NCBI GenBank assembly: GCA_020466095.1
Contig: CM035807.1
Coordinates: 77,498,595-77,562,594 of the forward strand
Reading direction: 5' to 3'
DNA from: Chlorops oryzae
Lineage: Eukaryota; Arthropoda; Insecta; Diptera; Chloropidae
DNA length: 64,000 nucleotides
This document shows positions 55,860-64,000 of the stretch, piece after piece. Under the pieces are notes generated by a model. That model ran no database searches, had not been told where the DNA came from, and was given only the letters and a program-made list of their open reading frames with translations. Within the stretch, counting starts at the first letter, position 1, and the number at the start of each line of letters is the position of its first letter. Position numbers and translations under genes: made by a program.

Positions 55860-56586
55860 TCTTACATATAAAATAAGTGGACTTTTGATTCTCCTGTTAC
55901 AGTCATCAAATTCGCCAAAATTCATTTTATTATTGTCAGATAAATTGATTCAATAAACAAAATTAAAACTTATAATTAATATTCGAAACCGCAGAAAACA
56001 AAAGGTCAAAGTCGAGTTTGAAATGAGAACAAATTCAAAATTGATTTAATAACCATAACTATTGCATAACTGAATAGAACTTGTCGTGGTCCGTATAAAC
56101 GTAACTTAAATCTGTAATTACTGTATATAAAAATAAATTATATTCTAGTTAGTCAAATTCGCCAATGAAATTGGAAATCAATTGCAAAGCTAAAATTTTG
56201 TAAAGCTAATAGCGAATTTAAAGCGTTCAGAGTCAAATGGCAAACGCTTTAACTATCGATTTTCAACTCATTGAATAAATCGGTACTTATGTAATATTTA
56301 ATAAAAAATTTCATTTAAACGAATATAATGGAAGTCAACCTTACAAAAATAAGTGGACTTTTGATTCTCACGTGTTAACTCATCAACATTGAATAGAAAT
56401 TTACTCGAAATTATTAAAAACAACCAGTCCACTCAAGACCGAATTCACATGAAACCAAAGATAGTTGGGACTCTCGGTACGTGGGATATTACTCCAACAC
56501 TTAATAGAAATTTACTCAAAATTCACCAGTCCCTCGACCAATTCCATGACCAGTGTTGGCTCTTCGTGGGAATTTTAAACAAAAAA
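55860..56586. repeat. Unclassified segment bounded by direct repeats
   Basis: AATAAGTGGACTTTTGATTC occurs at about 55,873 and again at about 56,349. Just after the second copy, AATAGAAATTTACTC and a CCAGTCC..CGA..ATTC block occur twice (about 56,391 and 56,505). The open frame starting at 56,389 spans this and then runs into a mini-me-like copy, so it is not treated as a gene. Confidence 0.4.
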
Positions 56587-56880
56587 CAAGTGAGAAAGCT
56601 AAAGTCGGTCAAGCCCGACTTCGATACACCCAGCGACCCGACAATATTGTCGGACTTCTCAATTTTTTCCCAACACCTTCCATTTGTCTATGTCAACCAA
56701 TGTTTAGAATTTGAAGCTTCTAGGCCTTTTACTTCGGCGTATCAGTGGGCGGATATTGCATACGATTATAATCGGGGTCCGTTCACAAATGGACGGACGG
56801 ATTGGCGGGCGGACAGATCAACACGTCTAAATCGATTTATTATTAAAGGGAATTTTTTATTTAGCATGGTGTAAAATATG
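56587..56880 (+). mobile_element. Mini-me-like repeat, family B
   Basis: Starts AACAAGTGAGAAAGCTAAAG, with TCGGTCAAGCCCGACTTCG, and contains GGACGGACGGAT and CACGTCTAAATCGATTTATT. The start is shared with the inverted copy at 60.7-61.3 kb. The end is decayed. Confidence 0.65.
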
Positions 56881-57161
56881 GAAATTTCAGCTAAGGTTTC
56901 TATCCACCCAGAACAAACGGTAAATAATTAAGCCATAGCGCACTGAAAATGGCATTAATGTAGCTCAATAAATTTTTTCATAACATGCAGTATACCCGAA
57001 GAAAAGGCACTACCTAAACTCTAAGGAATCTTAACTTTATAAAGCTAAGGCCTCAGTTCGGCTAGGTATGAAAATCTCCATATTAAAAAAAAAAAACCCT
57101 TCAGAAAATTCTTGACAGAAATTTAATGCGGTATTTCTGACGGCTGGCCGCAGTTCAGTAA

Positions 57162-57655
57162 GGAGCTGTTTCCACTAAAGCAGCATTCAGTATTAGCATT
57201 TTCAAAATGCAACTCCCGTTTCCACTATGATTTCGCATTTAGCATTTTGAAAATCAGCTGATTTGTGCCTAGGAAAAAAGATTAAATTTGTAATAGAAGC
57301 AAGATTTTCATGCAATATGAGCATAGAATGCAAATGGATTTGATGGAGGAAGAAGATCACACGTTTGAAGATCAACGGACAATGTGAAACAATATTTCGT
57401 AATTATTCTATTTGCCACGATTTTGAATAAAACGGCTCAAGTTTGTAAATAACAGTTAATGTTCCCTAGATATGTAATAAAAATTTCGAAAAAAAATAAT
57501 CGAAAATAATCGCATTTTCTTCGCAACTTTTCAAATTGCTGAAAAATTCGGTTCAGTATACAACAACAATTTCATGTGAATTCATGCCGCACATTTCAGC
57601 ATTTTGTTTAAATGCTGAAAAATGCTAAATGCGGGTATAGTGGAAACAGAACCTC
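57162..57655. mobile_element. 494-bp MITE (ends CTGTTTCCACTA) nested in copy 3
   Basis: Left GGAGCTGTTTCCACTA and right, inverted, GAGGTTCTGTTTCCACTA. The 6.8 kb copy continues directly from CAGTTCAGTA to AAAAAGTATC, so this block is an insertion. GCATTTAGCATTTT-like motifs repeat inside. Target duplication is obscured by the A run. Confidence 0.7.
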
Positions 57656-57670
57656 AAAAAGTATCATAAT

Positions 57671-58190
57671 AGCGGTATTCACTATCGAGTGCATTTGGCC
57701 GTACATTTGAGCATGAGCAAAATATTTATGCTTTTTTGCTCTTTACACTAACAAAATGTACACGTATGCATATGCTCCGATTTTGCACAAATGCTCCGCC
57801 TAAACCTAGTGCAAAAATCAGTTTCGTGCATGTGCACAACTTTCCAACTGTCTTAGGGATGCTGGGTAAATATCGATCTTTGACGATTATCGTTGTTCAA
57901 AGTTTAAACATCTTTGTTGTATTATAATGTTGAGAGTTACTACACTTTCAGAGTAAATGAACCATAAAATAAGCTTTTGGCAATATCTTAGTATTATCTC
58001 CGATTAAAACTGGCCATCGCTTTAAGGTTCTGAATGCTTGCAACATCGATAATTATAAAACAATGAGCATCCCTAATCCTGCTTCATAAAATATGCACCG
58101 TGTGCTTCGAAAATACACTCACAGTTTCTTGCAAATGCAAAATAAAATTTGCAAATGCACATGCACATGCACTGGATAGTGAATACCGCT
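57671..58190. mobile_element. 520-bp MITE (ends AGCGGTATTCACTATC) with AAT target duplication
   Basis: The terminal repeats AGCGGTATTCACTATC are perfect over 16 bp. AAT stands at both sides (57,668-57,670 and 58,191-58,193), and the empty site at 6.93 kb reads ATCATAATATTTTAG with a single AAT. This fixes a 3-bp target duplication, as in PIF/Harbinger-type elements. No transposase is present. Internal GTGCATGTGCA-like strings are frequent. Confidence 0.85.
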
Positions 58191-58360
58191 AATATTTTAG
58201 TGCTTTTTGGCCCAAAAATGCACATCGAAATCCAGGCTTTCGTAGCAGAGATTATTGCAGTTCAATTGCTTCTCACAGATGTTGATGTTGTTCCCTCCGT
58301 GAAATAGCCTAGGAATTTCCGCGGATATTTTTTTTACCGAACTGAGGCGCGGAGCCTTAA

Positions 58361-59355
58361 GTGGAGAAGGCTTCACATGGTCTAACTGGGAACAAAAAAC
58401 TTGAAAATAACTTCATCTTAAAACCATCTAATTTCTGGAATTAAAACGAATACAATTTTATTGCATCCATTAAAATATAGATAGGTACATATATGTGTGC
58501 ATTAAAAATAATTTCATAAAAAATATATAAAAAAAAATATGTAAAAAAAATATACAAAATATACTCTAATACGCTATTAAAATCGTATTTGCATAAAATG
58601 GCTTCGGCACTGCCTTTGTTCTTTTCTGCATTAAATTCGCTTTCGAAAATTTCCAGTCGAAGGTACTCGCGCTGAGCAACATGCACAAAATTATTGAAAT
58701 GAGATAATCGCCGAAAAAAACGCACCATTTTATTTTCATCTTTTTCTATTCGCTTTATTATTTGTTATTGTTTTTTCAAAAATATTTGGATGTGATAAAA
58801 AACGAGAGGAAAAAAGAAACTGAGCAATTATCGTCCCAGAAAAAAGTAAACAAAAGTGTCGAAAAGTGCAAAACTTGCATTTTGTGAGGGAAAATTTATA
58901 TGTATATATGTAGGTGCATACTTATGCCAATGTATAAAAGAATATGTAAAGGAAAAAAGCGATAAAAATACGAAAATAAATACTGCAATAACGAATGACA
59001 ATAAAGGAATACACATTTGTATATTTATATGTACCCTACTCGATATACCCGCGCAATATTTGAACACAACCACAGTGGACAACGCCTGAATTTCAAGTGT
59101 TTGAATGTGTGTGCGATGCGGAAATGCCAGAAAACGTGTTCAAATAGTTTTGAGCTTGTTAGTTTTATTTATTTATTTATTTTTTTTTTTTTTTTTGACG
59201 TGTTAAAAGCTGCTTTGGGTGCTTATTTTTTTAAACGTTATCTGCAATCAATAATCCTCGTACAACATATAAAAAAAAATTAAAAAAAAGAGAAATATGT
59301 TAAAGAATAAATAAAAAATAGAAGAAAAAATATTAAATACATTTTTCCAGCTAGG
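58361..59355. other. Spacer, nothing identified
   Basis: AT-rich with T and A runs. The sequence around 58,840-58,870 (AAACAAAAGTGTCGAAAAGTG) looks leader-like but lacks splice or initiator support. Frames on both strands are unremarkable. Confidence 0.5.
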
Positions 59356-59412
59356 TTTCATAGTGTTATAGTCAGGCGAAACGGTTGAACTGTGACCACG
59401 CCCACAAAAAAA
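59356..59412 (+). repeat. Left-end fragment of mini-me-like family A
   Basis: AGTGTTATAGTCAGGCGAAAC followed by GACCACGCCCACAAAAAAAC matches the start and the CCACGCCCAC block of family A. Only this end remains. Confidence 0.5.
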
Positions 59413-59689
59413 CTTCATATCAAACGTTGCTCATGATCATTATTTGGAGTTTTTTTTTTTTTTTTTTTTTTTTTTTGGAAATTTGGACAAATTTGGCAAT
59501 ATTTTCGCCCTGTAGACCTCTTAAAAGCTCTAGTTCTAGCGCAAAATGCGCGAAGTTGGCATCACCGGAAAAGAGCAACAGTAATAATCGGGTATTCGCC
59601 ATTATGTGACCAAGCCATAAAGTAGAGTTGCCATATAGATTAGTTTCTGTAAAACACTGACACAAATTTGCGAATAGAATGTTTTAAAA

Positions 59690-59787
59690 TTTTCTTCTTC
59701 TTCTTCTTCTTCTTCTTCTTCTTTTCTTCTTCTTCTTTTCTTCTTCTTCTTCTTCTTCTTCTCTTCTTCTTCTTCTTCTTCTTCTTG
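59690..59787. repeat. (TTC)n tract, about 98 bp
   Basis: Nearly uninterrupted TTC/GAA triplets with a few CTTTTC interruptions. Such GAA tracts are homopurine-homopyrimidine and prone to triplex formation. Confidence 0.9.
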
Positions 59788-59875
59788 GTGAACCGCGTTA
59801 TTTAAAAATCGTGTAAAAAAAGGCCGTATAAAAAGAGAGCCGAGTTTAGATATATTTTAATGGATGCAATATATA

Positions 59876-60325
59876 CTACGTTTATGCGTACCTTTAAATC
59901 GCGATTTCCTGATCGCGAGTTAGCTTACCCATCGTTTACGCGGCAACTAATTCGCGATTTGTGTCTGAGCTAAATCATGATATCAATACACGATTTATTT
60001 GCTAGCTCGCGAGTTATTTTTGAGCTGTTGCCACCTAAATTATTAAATTTTGTAAATTTAAAATTATGGTAGCGTTTAGTTCGTTCGTTCGCTGAAATCA
60101 AGTTTAAATACGTATTCTATTAGAAGAAAATAAATGGTTACAATAAAAAAGAACAGAAAAAAGAAACGAAAATAGAATATTAAAGCTGCCATGCATATAC
60201 ACATTTTTTTTTTTTGCATGGCAACTACGTGCGTCTTAAATCGTAATATAACACATTTCGCATAAACGGATACTTATGTAAATCGTGATTTATTTAAATC
60301 ATGATTTGCTGCCGCATAAACGTAG
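59876..60325. mobile_element. 450-bp MITE with TA duplication and AAATCGCGATTT motifs
   Basis: CTACGTTTATGCG at the left matches the inverse of CGCATAAACGTAG at the right, flanked by TA. AAATC-NN-GATTT palindromes and their halves recur about eight times in the two arms. There is no coding capacity. Suggests a Tc1/mariner-type MITE. Confidence 0.7.
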
Positions 60326-60727
60326 TAATAATTGTATTAGTTTTAATTCCGGAAATGGGATGCTTTTAAGGCTAATTTATATATTTTCAAGTTATTTCTT
60401 CCTAGCAACTCGTCCATGACAGTGTTGGCATATTTTCTGGAACGGAATTCCAATAGAAAGGGTCAAAATTATCCAGATTTCTCTCTTTTGTTCTAAAGAA
60501 AAATCCCACAAAAATTCTTTCGGCTATATCCACCCGGATATAATGATTCCTCGGGTGCAAGCATCGAAATTTATGCCATTGTCATCCTTTAATCTAAAGA
60601 ATTCATTTGGATATAAGATTTCCTCGCTTAGTGCTCTCTCCAGTTCAATCAGAAATGAAACAGAAATGAAAAACTTCGTATTGAAAAACACATCAGAAAA
60701 TTTCTGATTCATTTCTGAAGCGCTTTT

Positions 60728-61345
60728 TATACCAGCGTAAGCGGGGTATATTAGTTTTGTGCGAATCTTGTAACAGGGAGAACTAAGATCCGGAGATATA
60801 GACAAATATATATAGAAATGATCAGGATCAAAAACTGAATCGATTTAGACATGTCCGTCCGTCCGTGGTCGGATCTCCTCCGAAACGGCTGGACCAATCA
60901 AGTCGAAATTTGGCACACATGTATATCGGGGTCCGAGTATGATCCTAAGTAAAAATGGGAGACATCCGCCCACTGCCACGCCCACAAATGAATTTATTGT
61001 GTTTTCAGTAAAATGCTTGTAACTTGCGAACCACCAAACACATTCCATTGATATTTGGTGTAATGGTAAACTACAAAAAGGGACAAATCCTGGAAAAAAA
61101 TGGACGCCGCCCTCCTCGAGCCACGCCCACAAATAAGGGCTTATCGTAACTTGTGAAGTAAAAGGCGTAGAAGATTAAAATTCGCAACATAGGTTGACCA
61201 AGGCGAATGAAAGGTGTAGGAAAATATTTTATGTAGCCCGCCCACTGCCACACCCACAAATAGAAAAGCAAAACATAGTGCGCTCATAATGTCGGGACGC
61301 TGGGTATTTCAAAGTCGGGCTTGACCGACTTTAGCTTTCTTAATT
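60728..61345 (-). mobile_element. Mini-me-like repeat, family B, full copy
   Basis: Read on the minus strand it starts AAGAAAGCTAAAGTCGGTC and ends with a hairpin CCCGC-TTAC-GCTGG followed by TATAAAA. The plus strand shows ATATATATAGAAATGATCAG, AATCGATTTAGACATGTCCG and (TCCG)n in order: the (TA)n, core and (GTCY)n arrangement. Three CCACGCCCAC or CCACACCCAC blocks are present. Open frames here are shadows. Confidence 0.75.
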
Positions 61346-61510
61346 GTTTTTTTTTTATATGTATAAAGTTTTTCATTTCTGTGAGAGCTGGAGTGAGCTC
61401 CTATAACGATAAAGCGGATTCCAACGATTTATTAATCTATCGATGTTTTTCCGTTGGTGCTAAGCGGGCCAAAAATCCAAAATTCCCAAGCTTTACATTA
61501 CGTAAAACCA

Positions 61511-62044
61511 AACAAGTAAGGGTGATATAGTGAGGCGAGCCTGACAATAGAATACCCTACACAGACACAGATGTTCAAACAGCTTTTGATATCAAGAGGT
61601 ATTTAAGGCCATTAGGGGCCTCATATACCGACTTTTGTTAAATTTCTTTATGAAAACCGCCTCTTTGCTAAAATTCCAAGTTTCATTGAAATATTTCGAA
61701 AAAGTCCGATTTTGAGACAGTTTTGGGATTTTTGTGACAGACCCTAGTACTGGAGTTACCCCTAAAAATGGCCCGATCGGGTCCATTCTCGAACTTGTTT
61801 TTACTCAAGTGCCTGTGAGTACGCATACCAAAGATAGCTCAACTCCTTCGGTAAGAAAACTGTACACAGACAGACGGACTAACAGACAGACGGAGGGACG
61901 GACGGACGGACGAATCTCGAATCTCCTGGTGACGCTGACCATTTCTATATACATCTATCTCGTCTATCTCGACTGGATATGGGTGTTACACACAACCACA
62001 CAAACGCAATATACCCTCGACACAGAGCGTGTCGGGTATAAAAA
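61511..62044 (+). mobile_element. Mini-me-like repeat, family A, full-ended copy
   Basis: AACAAGTAAGGGTGATATAG at the left and the hairpin CGACAC-AGAG-CGTGTCG with GGGTATAAAA at the right. It has (GACA)n(GGAC)n around 61,866-61,911. A fragment resembling only the 3' end (GTTACACACGGAAGCAC, CAATAAACCCTC) follows at about 62,180-62,245. Confidence 0.8.
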
Positions 62045-62244
62045 TCCCAAAAATGGACAAGGATCGAAACCTCACTCGTAGGTAGTCTTACTTATATCCA
62101 TCTCATGATTCATGCCAGTAAGAATGGACATCGAACAAATAGCCGGACATTGTAATACCTGGTCTGGCATATCGTAAGTGTTTCTGGTCGTTACACACGG
62201 AAGCACAACTGCAATAAACCCTCACATCAGGCTATTGCGGGATT

Positions 62245-64000
62245 AGAAACGAATAAATAATATTTACGAGACAAATTTTATGGATCATATTAACGGTTGC
62301 CTTCCCTCCATCAATTAAGAAAAGAGCTTAGCTCTCAACGATTGCTCTGCAAAATATTTATTTTACGATCTGATGACATATTTTTTGCCGCCCTTCAAAG
62401 CGCACCTCATTAAATAACTTTAAATTATAGCAACACGAGCCAAACGCTCGGCAGATAAGATCCCAATGAGTTAATTCATCAGAGCGCCAAAATTCGACAA
62501 ATTTCGACATTTGGCAAAAATGACTCAGTAAACAACGTTGTCTGACCCCCCCATCCCGAAATGGGGGAACACAATGAAATATAAAGTTCTCTCTGTCTCT
62601 CTTTTGGGGTTTTGTTTTTTGTTCTCATATCTTTCAGTAGATTCTCTTCATTTTTGTTGTTATCTTCTTCTTCTTCTTTTTTTTTTTTTTTTTTGGAAAT
62701 TACGTGGAATGAAAGAGTCGAGGAAGTGGGACACTTGTGTGCAACGAAGATTTCGTTTCGTTTTTATTTTCGGCAAACTTTTTTTTTATTTTCTTTTATA
62801 ATTTTTCGTTTTCTGTGTTTATACTGATTAAATTGCTTTATTTTTGCGGACTTGCATGGCTCTCTTTTGGGCTTGAGTGTGAATATTTAAAGCGATTATT
62901 TGAGAGTTTTTTTATTTTATTTTTTTTTTTTCTAACACTTGCCGAACGCCTGCGGTTGCTGTACCCTATACATAGTTCAGTATTAATTCACTATGTTTTC
63001 AGATAAAAATTTGAGGTGTTTTTTCATTTTTCTCCCCCTCAGTTGGAGGGTAAATTTTACGTAAATTTTATCTGTTGTATCAAAAATTGACATACATGAA
63101 CTGTCAGCACAAGTGTCAACATAAATTTTAGAAAAAAAGTTGCAGAGAAAATATAAAAATAATTAAATTAAAAAAATTAAAAAAATAAAATCTGCATTAG
63201 GACTTTCCGAAAATGGTAACCGCAATCCACACCAGTAGACGAAGTAGACGGCAATATATTTGTATATCGCGTGAATGAAATGGCATTTTGAACATCTCAA
63301 TGTCAGAACCCGTAGTGCTCTGCTCAAATTGTAATTTATTTTGCACAAAATTTTGTGTACTCTTGGTGACGGCTTAAAAAGTGTTTTTTTTTTTAGTATT
63401 TTTTTTCTCGAAAGGCGATTTTGCAACGTGTTCGTATGTGTGTATACCCTTCTCTGTCAATAAAGCTGTCAGTAGTGTCTGCTGACAATTTAATGCAATA
63501 AGTATTTCACATTGGTTTTTTTTTCCTTTCATAAATGCAGGGGTCTTGGTGAATTTTTAGAAGAAATACCTAGATGAAACCTAGTGAAATAAAAAGCTTT
63601 GAGATAAAATTGGTCGTAAAATAAGATGCAATACGCACATAAAAGTTTCATGTTTGTAAATAAATTCCATTTCCATTAACTCATTAACGCACCTGGTAAA
63701 TTCCGTGGCTCCGTCTCTAGACGGACTGGTTTCGAACAAAATTTTTACCTGAGTAAAAAGTTTTTTTTTTAATAAAAAATTCCTAATAATTTCAGATTCA
63801 TGTTTTTCTACCCGCAAAATTAGTCTTATCTGAGCTTTTCAGTGAAAAATAAAAATTGTTTTTTTTTTTTAAGGCAGGGTGATTTTAGACATAGAAAAAT
63901 TGTTGTAAATTAAGCTAAAGTAGTTGTTTCTTCTATACCCATCTGCTCCTTTCACGTTGAAATCAAAAAAAAAAATCATATTAGTATTTCATCAAATATA
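62245..64000. other. AT-rich spacer to the end of the window
   Basis: T runs near 62,675 and 62,915. No protein family is recognisable in the frames on either strand, and no splice-flanked coding-like interval was found. Confidence 0.5.

Larger units (their letters stand above)
57041..58360. mobile_element. MITE 'CTAAGGCCTCAGTTCGG', copy 3, with two nested insertions
   Basis: Left end AAAGCTAAGGCCTCAGTTCG; right end inverted TTAAGGCTCCGCGCCTCAG with TTCGG. Without its two insertions the element would be about 300 bp. The copy at 6.8 kb shows the uninterrupted order. No coding capacity. Confidence 0.7.

Noticed and set aside
56389..56874. 161-codon frame on the + strand
   Set aside because: It crosses an internal sequence duplication and then enters a family B mini-me-like repeat; not a single gene.

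Overview
The window looks like a stretch of euchromatic, gene-poor DNA from a higher fly (Diptera: Brachycera, plausibly a tephritid fruit fly). The signs are a strongly AT-rich composition, long runs of A or T, CAA/CAG and CATA microsatellites, an insect-type mariner element, and many copies of a repeat built like the dipteran mini-me elements: a conserved core between a (TA)n tract and a (GTCY)n tract. The species is an inference; nothing in the window names it. I found no host protein-coding exon that I can identify with confidence. Most long open frames run through simple sequence or transposon debris.

Layout. 1-9.7 kb: tRNA-derived SINE copies in a tandem duplication, a dispersed repeat interrupted by an insertion, a 5'-truncated Jockey-like LINE, a MITE, a broken R1-like LINE and a 1.1 kb inverted-repeat element. 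9.7-20.2 kb: AT-rich spacer with a hAT-like MITE that has an 8-bp target duplication, an 859-bp inverted-repeat element carrying two tRNA-like units, another SINE, and a 100-bp pogo-type MITE. 20.9-25.8 kb: GC- and CA-richer DNA that reads like a promoter and long untranslated leader on the + strand. It ends at a consensus 5' splice site at 25,768 and contains a 33-codon ORF. 25.8-35 kb: probable intronic or intergenic DNA with two SINEs, a pogo-type MITE and a truncated mini-me-like copy. 35.05-36.34 kb: an almost pure pyrimidine tract of about 1.3 kb. 36.3-44 kb: spacer, a region of repeated ACGTGAC motifs with a short basic ORF, a mini-me-like copy, and a mariner inserted inside another inverted-repeat element. 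44-52 kb: a 1.2 kb inverted-repeat element, a mini-me-like copy, GC-richer microsatellite DNA and a fold-back sequence. 53.5-64 kb: one candidate spliced exon, then a dense graveyard of mini-me-like copies and nested MITEs, including a three-level nest at 57.0-58.4 kb.

How the parts relate. The dominant story is transposon layering. In three places another copy in the same window gives the uninterrupted or related sequence, so the order of insertion can be read (3.3 kb, 42.3 kb, 57-58 kb). The possible host gene is one + strand transcription unit with a long leader starting near 23.3 kb, whose coding exons would lie in or beyond the rest of the window. The best coding-like exon, at 53,851-54,004, is not firmly linked to it.
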